Origin: Desulfosporosinus youngiae DSM 17734
Lineage (GTDB): Bacteria; Bacillota; Desulfitobacteriia; Desulfitobacteriales; Desulfitobacteriaceae
Length of the DNA: 64,000 bases
Assembly: GCF_000244895.1 (NCBI RefSeq)
Contig: NZ_CM001441.1
Location: 2,996,226 to 3,060,225, forward strand
Direction: 5' to 3'
This document shows, one piece after another, positions 17,685 to 26,074 of this stretch. The position numbers were made by a program, and so were the translations under genes. Within the stretch, counting starts at the first letter, position 1, and each line of letters begins with the position of its first letter. The notes beneath the pieces are model-generated. The model had not been told where the DNA came from, did not search any database, and saw only the letters and a program-made list of their open reading frames with translations.

Positions 17685-20237
17685 CTACATGGTTTCTTTC
17701 GAAAGTATGCGCTCACGTAAATCAAAGAGATATTGAAGGGCTTGGCGTGCTGTCATATCGTCCAAGGGAAGAGTTTCGATTTCTTGTAATAATGGATGGG
17801 TTTGCGGAACATCAAATAGGGTGAACTGAGTAATAACTTCGCTTGGTTTTGCCAGAGTATGCGCAGGCTCAGAAGACTCTAATTTTAATAATAAGGTTTT
17901 AGCACGCTGAATCAAATCATGAGGCAGACCGGCCAGCCGGGCAACCTGTATTCCATAGCTGCGGTCTGCGCGGCCGGGTAATATCTTGTGTAAAAAAACG
18001 ATATCTTCCCCTCGTTCCTTGACGCCTACATGAAGGTTGAAGAGTCCCGGAAATTCATCTTGCAGCTGGGTCAGTTCATGATAGTGAGTGGCAAAAAGGG
18101 TTTTAGGGTTGAACTGAGGATCTTGAACAAGATGTTCAGCAACAGCCCAGGCGATACTAAGTCCATCGTAGGTAGCAGTCCCCCGTCCAATTTCATCGAG
18201 TATAATCAAGCTGTTTTTGCTGGCATAGTTTAAAATATGGGCGACTTCCTGCATTTCAACCATAAATGTGCTTTGACCCGCCGCTAAATCGTCGGATGCC
18301 CCTACCCTGGTAAAAATCCGGTCAACCAGAGCAATACTGGCCTTGTTGGCCGGAACAAAGGATCCCATATGAGCCATAAGAACAATCAGAGCGACTTGGC
18401 GCATATACGTTGATTTTCCAGCCATGTTCGGACCTGTGATAAGAGCTAAATGCTGGCTTCCGGACATGTGAGTGTCATTGGGAACAAAGGCACCCTGTTC
18501 CAGCATTTCTTCAACAACCGGGTGCCGCCCCTCAATGATGATAATTTGACCGTCTTTTTTGAGCTGAGGGCGTACATAATGGTTACGAACTGCTGCTTCC
18601 GCTAAACTGACAAATACGTCAATTTCGGCTAATACCTGAGCTGCACGGATAATTCGCTTCGTATTCCTGCGAACCTCTTCCCGCAAAGCTAATATCAGTT
18701 CATATTCCAGGTCTTTTAGTTTTTCCTCAGCGCCGATGATTTTTAATTCATATTCCTTAAGCTCGGGGGTAATGAACCGTTCCGCATTGGAAAGAGTTTG
18801 TTTGCGTTGGTAATCCGACGGAATAAGATGGGCATTGGCATGGGTTATTTCGATATAGTAACCAAACACTTTGTTATACCCTATCTTTAGGGAACGAATT
18901 CCGGTACGTTCCCGTTCGGAGTTTTCCAGCTGAGCCAGCCACTCTTTGCCGCCGGCTGAGATCAAACGCAACTCGTCAACCTCTTGGGAATACCCTGTTT
19001 TGATAATATTGCCCTCTTTTAAAGACAGGGGGGGATTAGAATTCAGCGCACTTTGCAATTTAGTGACAAATGGCTCAAAGCCATCCAGATCAGGAAGCCT
19101 GACTTTTAGGGATTCTGCGGAACTTGAATCGAAAAGTGTGCGTATTTCAGGCAGCAAGGCTAAGGTTTGGGTTAAGGATAATAAATCTTTGGCATTGGCG
19201 GTTCCATAAGACACCTTCCCCATCAGGCGTTCCAGATCATAGACTTCTGAAAGAAGTTTTTGTAAATCTTTACGCAGAAATGAGTCGGATACTAATTCTT
19301 CAACCGAGTTGAGCCGTCCCTCTATTTCATCTTGCCTAAGCAAGGGCTTGTCAATCCAATGTTTTAAAAGTCTTCCTCCAAAGGCGGTTTGAGTTAAGTC
19401 AAGGACCGAAAGCAAGGTTCCTTTCTTTCCGGCTCCCCGGAGGGATTCGGTCAGTTCCAGGTTACGCCGGGTCCATTGGTCCAGGAACATCCAGCGTTCG
19501 GAACGATAGGTTTTTATTTCCACGATATGAGTAGGATCAACCCCGGGCAAGGTCTCTAGTATGTAATTCCATAAACCCGCAGCGGCTTGGGCGGCTATGG
19601 GAAACTCTTGGAATAACTCCCTTTGCCCTTCAAAATGATCACGCATGGTTTGGTCCTTAAATGTCTGTCTATCCCGCACGGTACAATAATATCCCGCCCA
19701 AAGTTTAGGTTTTTTAGTTAAGTCGGGCGGCAGCAATACTTCAGCAGGGTTGATCCGGGCTACTTCGGTGAGAAGAACATCCTGATCCGTCGTTTGAAAA
19801 ATGGTAAACTCTCCAGTGGATAAATCCAGAAAAGCCAACCCCCAGTGTTCAGCATAATAGACACTCGCTAAATAACGATTTGAACGTTCTGAGGCGGATT
19901 CGGTCAGTGTACCGGGAGAGACAATCCGAATAATATCACGTTTGACAATTCCTTTAGATTCTTTGGCGTCTTCCACTTGTTCGCAAATTGCCACTTTATG
20001 ACCCGAATTAACAAGCTTAGACAAATAATTATCGACGGCATGATAAGGAACTCCACACATAGGAATTCGTCTTCCTTCTCCCGCGTCCCGTCCTGTCAAA
20101 GCGATTTGCAGAATAGGTGCAGCGACTTCGGCATCTTCGCCAAACATTTCATAAAAATCACCCAGCCGAAAGAAGAGAATGGCATCGGGGGCCTTTTCTT
20201 TAATACTTCGATATTGCTGCATCATCGGGGTAGTCAT
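17685..20237 (-). CDS. mutS: DNA mismatch repair protein MutS
   Basis: The mismatch sensor, 850 residues. The mismatch-reading Phe-x-Glu is in GDFYEMF near the N-terminus. The ATPase has Walker A TGPNMAGKST and Walker B ILDEIGRGT, with the helix-turn-helix dimer region after it. Length matches the family. GGGGAG precedes the ATG by 8 bp. It is separated from mutL by two accessory genes, unlike the direct mutS-mutL order of B. subtilis. Confidence 0.97.
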   Translation of the reverse strand: MTTPMMQQYRSIKEKAPDAILFFRLGDFYEMFGEDAEVAAPILQIALTGRDAGEGRRIPMCGVPYHAVDNYLSKLVNSGHKVAICEQVEDAKESKGIVKRDIIRIVSPGTLTESASERSNRYLASVYYAEHWGLAFLDLSTGEFTIFQTTDQDVLLTEVARINPAEVLLPPDLTKKPKLWAGYYCTVRDRQTFKDQTMRDHFEGQRELFQEFPIAAQAAAGLWNYILETLPGVDPTHIVEIKTYRSERWMFLDQWTRRNLELTESLRGAGKKGTLLSVLDLTQTAFGGRLLKHWIDKPLLRQDEIEGRLNSVEELVSDSFLRKDLQKLLSEVYDLERLMGKVSYGTANAKDLLSLTQTLALLPEIRTLFDSSSAESLKVRLPDLDGFEPFVTKLQSALNSNPPLSLKEGNIIKTGYSQEVDELRLISAGGKEWLAQLENSERERTGIRSLKIGYNKVFGYYIEITHANAHLIPSDYQRKQTLSNAERFITPELKEYELKIIGAEEKLKDLEYELILALREEVRRNTKRIIRAAQVLAEIDVFVSLAEAAVRNHYVRPQLKKDGQIIIIEGRHPVVEEMLEQGAFVPNDTHMSGSQHLALITGPNMAGKSTYMRQVALIVLMAHMGSFVPANKASIALVDRIFTRVGASDDLAAGQSTFMVEMQEVAHILNYASKNSLIILDEIGRGTATYDGLSIAWAVAEHLVQDPQFNPKTLFATHYHELTQLQDEFPGLFNLHVGVKERGEDIVFLHKILPGRADRSYGIQVARLAGLPHDLIQRAKTLLLKLESSEPAHTLAKPSEVITQFTLFDVPQTHPLLQEIETLPLDDMTARQALQYLFDLRERILSKETM

Positions 20238-20312
20238 ATGGTTTTCTCCCCTTTTAGTTTGTGTTCTGGATTATGGGGTATCTTTGTAAATAAGTAAACT
20301 AATATAACCCTA

Positions 20313-20345
20313 AAAGGGAAGAGCTTTGATTCAGCCCTTCCCTTT
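20313..20345 (-). terminator. Hairpin between the ymcA-like gene and mutS
   Basis: A 13-bp inverted repeat with one mismatch (AAAGGGAAGAGCT at 20313 with AGCCCTTCCCTTT at 20333) lies 27 bp past the YmcA-like stop. Only four Ts follow on the minus strand, so termination may be partial. Confidence 0.5.
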
Positions 20346-20371
20346 CCTAAGGTTCGGTAGGTTGTCAGGGA

Positions 20372-20782
20372 TTAGTTCCCGCAACCACAACCTCCGCTTC
20401 CACAGCCGCCTGGACTGCAGCTGTCATCCGCACAGGAACAACCGTTTGAGTCGCCTGCGATAGCACCGGCGAGGATAGCGTTAACTCTATCCAGCATTAC
20501 TGTGAATTCGTCTTGCGCTTTCATATAAGCTGCAATGGCGGCATTCGCCTCTACTTTAGCTTCAATCTCATCGACCGCTTGTTTATCAGCTTCAGAAGGC
20601 TCTTCACCATTTTGTTGGGCCAGCATAAACCGTTCTTGAGCTTTCTGTAATTCTGCAATCAATTCTTGTGCTGAAGGATCAGCAGCCATTGCATCTTCCT
20701 TGCTGTGTAATTCGGCAAGTTCAGAGCTTCGTGCAATAGCATCAGCCAATAGTTGGGCATTTTCAATAATTTCGTTTGTCAT
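20372..20782 (-). CDS. ricA: YmcA/YlbF family protein with Cys-rich tail (RicA-like)
   Basis: A 136-residue helical protein of the YlbF/YmcA family. In B. subtilis the related RicA/RicF/RicT complex binds Fe-S clusters and works with RNase Y. The position between miaB and mutS matches ymcA. Unusually, the last ~25 residues are a Gly/Cys tail with seven cysteines (CSC, CxxxxC and CGSGGCGCG patterns), which could hold a metal or cluster. ATG 20782 has GGAGG 7 bp upstream; the GTG two codons earlier is less likely. Confidence 0.8.
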   Translation of the reverse strand: MTNEIIENAQLLADAIARSSELAELHSKEDAMAADPSAQELIAELQKAQERFMLAQQNGEEPSEADKQAVDEIEAKVEANAAIAAYMKAQDEFTVMLDRVNAILAGAIAGDSNGCSCADDSCSPGGCGSGGCGCGN

Positions 20783-20862
20783 CTTCACACCTCCATTTAT
20801 TACATTCTACATAGAATAGCATGATTCCTGCTATAAAGTACAGGCTCAAACAAATTCTAAAA

Positions 20863-22188
20863 TTAGCTTTCAATAACTCCAAACAATGTCCATGAGCCGG
20901 CTTCTGTGATCCGGACATTAACTAAAGAGCCGATTTGTTCCGGCTGTCCCTCAAAAACGACAAGTTCATTGCCGCGGGTTCGTCCGACTAAGCGCTCAGG
21001 GTTCGTCTTACTAGGTCCCTCGGCCAAGATTTCAAAGATATTGCCGATCATCTGCTGCCGCCATTCCAAGCTTTTTTGGTTTTGCACACTCATTAATCTC
21101 TGTAAACGCCGCTTCTTAACGTCAAGAGGTATTTGATCTTCCATTTCGGCTGCCAGCGTACCTGATCGTTTCGAATACATAAATGTGAAGGCTTGGCTAT
21201 AATGGATTAAGTCCATTGTTTCTAACGTCAGTTCAAAATCCCTTTCACTCTCGCCTGGAAAACCAACAATAATATCCGTTGTCAAACTCGCCTGGGGCAG
21301 AAAGGCATGAATCTTTTCAACCCGACCTAAATAGTATTCCCTTGTGTATTTTCGATTCATGCGCTCTAAAATGAAATTACTGCCTGATTGGATAGGAAGA
21401 TGAAAATGTTCGCAAAGCTTTTTCCCATGAGCAACCGTTTCAATCAGCTTATCGGATAAATCCTTGGGATGAGACGTAATAAAGCGTATCCGTAAAAGGT
21501 CCGGTATTTGATCGACCTCTTGAAGTAAATCTGCGAAGTCATACCCAGGAGAAAATTCCTGACCATAAGAATTAACATTCTGACCAAGCAACGTTACTTC
21601 CCGGCAGCCGCTGGAGACAAGGTCTCTGATTTCCTGAATGATTTCTTCAGGTTTACGGCTTCTTTCTCTCCCGCGTACGTGAGGAACAATGCAATACGAA
21701 CAGAAATTATTGCAGCCGTACATGATATTTACATTAGCTTGCAGCTTGCCTTTTTCGGCTTGCGGCGTCGATTCTATGGTCATCTTCGGTTCTTCCCAGA
21801 CTTCCGCAACCTTTTCTCCCTGTTCAGCCTGATGCAGAAGTGCGGAAAAATCATGCAAATTGTGAGTCCCGGCCCAAATATCAATATGAGGGGCTCGTTT
21901 TTTCAAACGTTCCAAGGCACCAGGCTGTTGGACCATACACCCACTAATCGCAATTTTTAAGTTTGGATTTCTTTCTTTAAGTCGTTTTAGTTCACCGATT
22001 TTCCCGAGGATTTTATTTTCGGCACTTTCTCTTACACAACAGGTATTAATGATGACTAAATCGGCATCCATAAGATCATCTGAACTCGTGTAGCCCTCTT
22101 GCCTTGTAATTTGGGTCAATGTTTCGGCATCACGTTCAGACATCTGACAGCCGTAGGCCAATGTCACAACCTTTTTGTCCTTCTTCAA
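20863..22188 (-). CDS. miaB: tRNA methylthiotransferase MiaB
   Basis: A radical-SAM enzyme (441 residues) that adds the 2-methylthio group to i6A37 made by MiaA. The N-terminal MTTase domain carries cysteines in YGCQMS, NTCCVRE and SGCMVQ. The radical-SAM cluster is CNNFCSYC, and a C-terminal TRAM domain follows. The TTG start has GGGAG at 10 bp. A good promoter lies 41 bp upstream. It is read into the ymcA-like gene. Confidence 0.97.
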   Translation of the reverse strand: MKKDKKVVTLAYGCQMSERDAETLTQITRQEGYTSSDDLMDADLVIINTCCVRESAENKILGKIGELKRLKERNPNLKIAISGCMVQQPGALERLKKRAPHIDIWAGTHNLHDFSALLHQAEQGEKVAEVWEEPKMTIESTPQAEKGKLQANVNIMYGCNNFCSYCIVPHVRGRERSRKPEEIIQEIRDLVSSGCREVTLLGQNVNSYGQEFSPGYDFADLLQEVDQIPDLLRIRFITSHPKDLSDKLIETVAHGKKLCEHFHLPIQSGSNFILERMNRKYTREYYLGRVEKIHAFLPQASLTTDIIVGFPGESERDFELTLETMDLIHYSQAFTFMYSKRSGTLAAEMEDQIPLDVKKRRLQRLMSVQNQKSLEWRQQMIGNIFEILAEGPSKTNPERLVGRTRGNELVVFEGQPEQIGSLVNVRITEAGSWTLFGVIES

Positions 22189-22228
22189 GAATGTTCAACT
22201 CCCAATGTACCCATAATTCATATATCCC

Positions 22229-22257
22229 ATTATACTGGTTTATTAATGCAAGAACAA
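22229..22257 (-). promoter_or_regulatory. Probable miaB promoter
   Basis: On the minus strand, -35 TTGTTC (22252-22257), a 17-bp spacer and -10 TATAAT (22229-22234) lie about 41 bp before the miaB start. Confidence 0.65.
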
Positions 22258-22372
22258 ATTCTGATCAGTTCACCAATCTACTCACTGCTTTTCAGCGTAA
22301 TAAGCAGGCTACTTTTGGTCACCCTGAAAAAGACCTCAAAAACATTCAAAGAATCTGTAGACCTCAAAGGAA

Positions 22373-22657
22373 GGCAGCTTCTCCCACAGAAGTGAACTCA
22401 TTGCATGGAGAGACGTTAAAATCCCACAAGCCGGCGCGGGGAAACGTAGCCACGGGTTCACATCAAAGGTACTACCCGGAGGTTTGGCACGAAAGTGTCC
22501 GGTGGACAGTTTCGCCGAAGCGGCTGTCTACAAAGAATACTTATCCGCTGAAGGTAGCTCCCACGCCGGTGAGTGGGCAAGCCTCGGAGTGCTGAGGTAC
22601 GAAGACACTGTCTTCGCACGAATTAACTAATCTTGCACGGATGTGGGAGAAGCTGCC
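22373..22657 (+). ncRNA. Structured RNA, tandem copy 1 (raiA-like candidate)
   Basis: A 285-nt element closed by a perfect 16-bp stem: GGCAGCTTCTCCCACA (22373-22388) with its complement at 22642-22657. Inside are a GAACTC/GGGTTC pairing with one G-U, a GGCGCGGG/CCCACGCC pairing with one mismatch, and the segment ACGTAGCCACGGGTTC, which is identical in copy 2. About 75 nt of extra hairpins are inserted relative to copy 2. No protein is plausible across it. Size and conserved core recall the raiA RNA class from memory; I am sure of the structure, less of the family. Confidence 0.75.
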
Positions 22658-22765
22658 CGACCCAAAGGACCTATTTTCATCATCTGATGGTGCAGTAGGC
22701 GGTATGGGCGGCTACACTGAAAAAGGCCCTAAAGACACGCAGAAAAGTCCCCAGACCCGCAAGCA

Positions 22766-22948
22766 GGGCAGCTTCGTCCACAGAAGCGAACCCATTGCAT
22801 GGAGAGGCGATAAAAGCCCACAAGACGGTGCGGGGAAACGTAGCCACGGGTTCACATCAGGTACTACCCGGAGGTTTGGCGAAGTCCCGCACCGGCAAGT
22901 GGGCCAGCCTCGGAATGCTGCGGTGAGTGGATGTGGATGAAGCTGCCC
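22766..22948 (+). ncRNA. Structured RNA, tandem copy 2 (raiA-like candidate)
   Basis: A 183-nt second copy. Its 17-bp outer stem (22766-22782 with 22932-22948) contains one pair that is G-U only if read on the plus strand, which fixes the direction. Inner pairings are GAACCC/GGGTTC and a perfect GGTGCGGG/CCCGCACC. The core ACGTAGCCACGGGTTCAC and the segment TACTACCCGGAGGTTTGGC match copy 1 exactly. Homology between copies extends about 49 nt upstream (from CTGAAAAAG at 22324 and 22717) and downstream to TTTTCATC-TCTGATG, so a whole unit was duplicated. Confidence 0.78.
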
Positions 22949-23011
22949 TACCCAAGCGCACTCACGTTTTCATCCTCTGATGAGGAAGACCAAACTTTCT
23001 TCCTAAGAAGA

Positions 23012-24298
23012 TTACTTCAGCCTTGATTCATGTGAATCAAAATTACCGGATAAATTCCTTCTTCTTGTTGAGCGCCTTACTTGCCGCCGCCAATAACGAG
23101 TCCTGCGTCTTCTTTGATAACTATTAACCATAAGTGCTATAAACGAAATAGTAAGAATTGAACCGATAATCCAAGCCAGATGAGATGAGCCTACCGAATC
23201 AATTCCGGATTTCTCCTCGACGCCCCTTGAGGTTTTGAGGGGCAATGTGTTTAAGAGTGTTTCTCCCTCCAGGATTTCAACATGGCCAACCACCTGCCCC
23301 TTTTCTACAGAGGTTAATGGATTAGTGTCTTGAGTTACACGCAGATTCAGCGAGGCTTGAGGTTCGTTTAGTTTCTGGGTCATATAAATCGGATCGTCAA
23401 GAATAAGATCTACTGGTTCATTATTAACGATAATTGATGAAATAACTGACCCCCTGGACTTAAAAACCGTGCTTTTATACTGGGAAAAGCCATAGTTAAA
23501 CATAGCCTGCATATCAGTCCAAATCTCTTTTCCCGGTGACTTGAGAATCACGCCAATCAGCTGACGTCCATCTTTGGAGGCTGAGGCAACAAAACAATTT
23601 TGAGCGGCTTGTGTGTACCCTAATTTGATTCCATTGATTGAAGGGTCTTTCCATAATAATTCGTTTTGATTAACCATTAGAATGGGAACATTCTCTTTGG
23701 ATCTGGAGATAGGATGGGTTTTGGTGCGAACATACTCTGCGAACATAGGATTTCGATAAGCGGCTCGTGCTATAAGCGCGAGATCGTGAGCGGTGGTGAC
23801 ATGCCCTTCCTCTGTTAATCCGCTTGGATTCACAAAATGAGTTTGGGTTGCCCCAATATCAAGAGCCTTTTGATTCATCATTTCGACAAAGCTTGGTATA
23901 TCACCGCCGCCAATATGCTCGGCAAGGGTAACTGCTGCATCATTAGCAGAGTTTAACAAGGTAGCATAAATCAGATCTTCAAACCCTATTTTTTCCCCGG
24001 GCTCCAGGTATATCGCAGTACCATAAACCAACTTATTGTTGAGCATTGTTGAGCTGACCGTTACAATATCACTAAAATTTCCTTTTTCGATGGCCAATAG
24101 TGCTGTCATAATTTTTGTGGTGCTTGCGGGAGCTAATTGCGTATTTGGATTTTTCATAAAAAGAGCTTGTCCGGACATTACGTCTATCAAGTAGGCCCCT
24201 TCTCCGCGTATGACCGGCGGAGGTTCTTCTGCATAAACAGGGGGCGTAACACTAACCAGGCTATAAAGCATAATAAAGACTGTGATGATCAATTTCAT
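23012..24298 (-). CDS. dacF: D-alanyl-D-alanine carboxypeptidase (DacF/PBP5 type)
   Basis: A 428-residue exported penicillin-binding protein. A signal peptide ends near VYAEE (about residue 24). SxxK is STTK and SxN is SAN. The third motif reads KLG (GIKLGYTQAAQNC) instead of KTG. A PBP5 C-terminal domain (about 285-370) and a membrane segment with an Arg-rich cytoplasmic tail close the protein. This is the second such enzyme in the window. AGGAGG lies 11 bp before the ATG. It converges with the two RNA copies. Confidence 0.88.
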   Translation of the reverse strand: MKLIITVFIMLYSLVSVTPPVYAEEPPPVIRGEGAYLIDVMSGQALFMKNPNTQLAPASTTKIMTALLAIEKGNFSDIVTVSSTMLNNKLVYGTAIYLEPGEKIGFEDLIYATLLNSANDAAVTLAEHIGGGDIPSFVEMMNQKALDIGATQTHFVNPSGLTEEGHVTTAHDLALIARAAYRNPMFAEYVRTKTHPISRSKENVPILMVNQNELLWKDPSINGIKLGYTQAAQNCFVASASKDGRQLIGVILKSPGKEIWTDMQAMFNYGFSQYKSTVFKSRGSVISSIIVNNEPVDLILDDPIYMTQKLNEPQASLNLRVTQDTNPLTSVEKGQVVGHVEILEGETLLNTLPLKTSRGVEEKSGIDSVGSSHLAWIIGSILTISFIALMVNSYQRRRRTRYWRRQVRRSTRRRNLSGNFDSHESRLK

Positions 24299-24326
24299 TG
24301 ACGAAAATGCCTCCTAAAATGAAAAA

Positions 24327-25172
24327 CTACCTTTGATAAAAAAGTGCCAGGGTTCCTGGTCCCGTATGACTGCCAACAACACAGCCGACTTCACTGATCA
24401 AAATATCCTTTGTCTGGACACGCTGCCGAATTTCATGAGCTAAGAGCTGGGCATCTTCATAACAAGCGGCATGAGATATTCCTATCACTTGTTGCTCCGG
24501 GTGAACGATCTCTTGTTCCATAACATCAACTAATTTACGAATTGCCGCCCGACGGGTGCGAACTCTGGTAAAAGGCTCGATGGTTCCCTCAGGAGTAAAA
24601 TGCAAAACAGGTTTAACATCAAGCAGGCCGCCAATAAATCCGGCTGATCGGCTGACTCTTCCCCCTTTAACAAGATATTCAAGGGTGTCCAGGGTAAAAA
24701 TGTAACGCATTTTCTTTCGGTATTCTAAGATTGTCTCTTCAGCCTCTGCCCATGACGAGGCCGTTTTTAAGGTATCTTGGGCGAATAGCGCCAGCAGCCC
24801 ATGTCCGAATGAAGCACCTAAGCTATCAATAATGTGAACCCTTTCCGGAGCTGAAGTCATTTCCCGAATCATTTGTGCGGTCGAAGCGGTTGCACTTATA
24901 CCCGATGAAAGATGAATAGCTACTACCTCATGCCCTTCAGATAAGGATTTTTCATAGTGCTCCAACAGGGAATTCGGATTAGGCTGAGACGTTTTGGGCA
25001 GCTCTTTAAAGGCAGCAAATTGAGCATAAAAATCTTTGGTTTGCAGGTCAATCCCTTCCAAGTAAGTCTTATCATCGATGGTTACCGGCATTGGAACAAT
25101 AATAATTCCTGCTGAGGACGCAAGGGCACGGGGAATATCTGATGCGCTGTCAACAATTACTTTGAAGGACAT
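24327..25172 (-). CDS. DegV family fatty-acid-binding protein
   Basis: A 281-residue DegV protein. The family binds fatty acids and can serve the fatty-acid kinase FakA as FakB. Family marks are VDSASDIPRALA at the N-terminus, the SGISATASTAQ loop, the VKGGRVSR segment and the C-terminal VGSHTGPGTLAL. GGAGG precedes the ATG. No fakA is visible here. It lies upstream of dacF on the same strand and is probably co-transcribed. Confidence 0.9.
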   Translation of the reverse strand: MSFKVIVDSASDIPRALASSAGIIIVPMPVTIDDKTYLEGIDLQTKDFYAQFAAFKELPKTSQPNPNSLLEHYEKSLSEGHEVVAIHLSSGISATASTAQMIREMTSAPERVHIIDSLGASFGHGLLALFAQDTLKTASSWAEAEETILEYRKKMRYIFTLDTLEYLVKGGRVSRSAGFIGGLLDVKPVLHFTPEGTIEPFTRVRTRRAAIRKLVDVMEQEIVHPEQQVIGISHAACYEDAQLLAHEIRQRVQTKDILISEVGCVVGSHTGPGTLALFYQR

Positions 25173-25242
25173 AGTACACCTCCAACTTAAGTATAACTTA
25201 ATTTCTATTCGTGGATGAGCAGAGAATATCCTGCCATTCTGT

Positions 25243-25275
25243 ACAAAAAAATAAAGCCTATCGTTGCGATAGGCT
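25243..25275 (-). terminator. Terminator of the 38-codon gene
   Basis: A perfect 9-bp stem (AGCCTATCG at 25255-25263 with its complement at 25267-25275), a 3-nt loop and a minus-strand run TTATTTTTTTG form a textbook terminator 46 bp after the mini-gene stop. Confidence 0.85.
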
Positions 25276-25320
25276 AATCTACACTATTATATATTCTAAC
25301 CAGGTTGGGAATAGAACGAG

Positions 25321-25437
25321 CTAAATCTGTTGAATGATTGCATGCTGACCAAGGATAGCCATAACCTTTGGAAGTTCTTGCTTCTTTACGACCCGATAAT
25401 TGACTTCTTCTCCTTCGATCCAAGTTACAAGAAACAT
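25321..25437 (-). CDS. Mini-protein of 38 residues, unknown function
   Basis: A small gene supported by its signals. ATG 25437 has AAGGG (within GGAGAGAAGGG) 5 bp upstream, its own promoter overlaps a 20-bp palindrome, and a strong terminator follows. The product begins MFLVTWIEGEEVNYRVVKK and ends in an Ile/Gln-rich segment, with no cysteine and no membrane helix. I do not recognise a family. A longer frame over the same DNA (25274-25501) reads through the promoter and is not the gene. Confidence 0.65.
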   Translation of the reverse strand: MFLVTWIEGEEVNYRVVKKQELPKVMAILGQHAIIQQI

Positions 25438-25455
25438 AGAATCCCTTCTCTCCTT

Positions 25456-25497
25456 GTATTATGTATACATAATACCATGGGAAATAGGATAATACAA
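25456..25497 (-). promoter_or_regulatory. Promoter with 20-bp perfect palindrome
   Basis: On the minus strand, -35 TTGTAT (25492-25497), a 17-bp spacer and -10 TATTAT (25469-25474). A perfect palindrome, GTATTATGTATACATAATAC, spans 25456-25475 and covers the -10. A repressor or activator dimer site is likely. The regulator is not in this window as far as I can tell. Confidence 0.75.
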
Positions 25498-25519
25498 TCA
25501 CTGCATCAATAAATTTTAT

Positions 25520-25957
25520 TTATGATAAAAGCACCCCGGATTTTTTTTGTTTAGCAAAAATAGGCTGTAACCGCTGCCAAATTTCGAATTTGCGGACATC
25601 AGCAGGACGACCTTCCCGGTTAACAAAGACGTGGAACGTCTTCCCTTCCGCCACAAGGGTTTCATCGTGATAAACGTGATAAGTAAAGGCAATACTTCGC
25701 GAAGTCATTTTTTCGACTTCGGTGACTATAACAAGCTCCTCATCGTAATGAGTAGATTTACGATAGCGGCAATTAGCTTCTACTACAGCCAATCCTAAAC
25801 CTTGTTTCTCAAACTCCGTATAAGGAAGGTTTAACTCCCTGAATAATTCCGATCTTCCAACTTCGAACCAAATCAAATAATTGGAATGATAGACAATTCC
25901 CATTTGATCTGTTTCCGCATAGCGAACCCGTAAACGTGTATTAGATGACAATCCCAT
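25520..25957 (-). CDS. Acyl-CoA thioesterase, YbgC/FadM (4HBT) family
   Basis: A 145-residue hot-dog-fold thioesterase. The signature YAETDQMGIVYHSNYLIWFE carries the catalytic aspartate. It hydrolyses acyl- or aryl-CoA esters; the exact substrate cannot be told. AGAGGG precedes the ATG by 9 bp. It diverges from the DUF896 gene. The next downstream gene on this strand has its own promoter. Confidence 0.9.
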   Translation of the reverse strand: MGLSSNTRLRVRYAETDQMGIVYHSNYLIWFEVGRSELFRELNLPYTEFEKQGLGLAVVEANCRYRKSTHYDEELVIVTEVEKMTSRSIAFTYHVYHDETLVAEGKTFHVFVNREGRPADVRKFEIWQRLQPIFAKQKKSGVLLS

Positions 25958-25999
25958 TATCTATGACCCTCTTTCAGCAAATTATTGATTACACACAAT

Positions 26000-26029
26000 T
26001 TGTATACATTTTATCCAATATGGTATAAT
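26000..26029 (+). promoter_or_regulatory. Promoter of the DUF896 gene
   Basis: -35 TTGTAT (26000-26005), an 18-bp spacer and -10 TATAAT (26024-26029) on the plus strand. The -35 overlaps the palindrome TGTATACA (26001-26008), which is also the centre of the palindrome at 25456-25475. Confidence 0.7.
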
Positions 26030-26074
26030 GTGCAAAATTCAATTTTAGACAGGGTATATAGGAGGTATCTTTCC

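Noticed and set aside
22119-22940. Plus-strand frames 22119-22595 and 22641-22940 as proteins
   Set aside because: They run through the tandem RNA copies, differ in frame between copies although the DNA is similar, and have no ribosome site. RNA pairing explains the conservation.
25274-25501. 75-codon minus-strand frame
   Set aside because: It starts upstream of the -10, covers the palindrome and reads the mini-gene in another frame.
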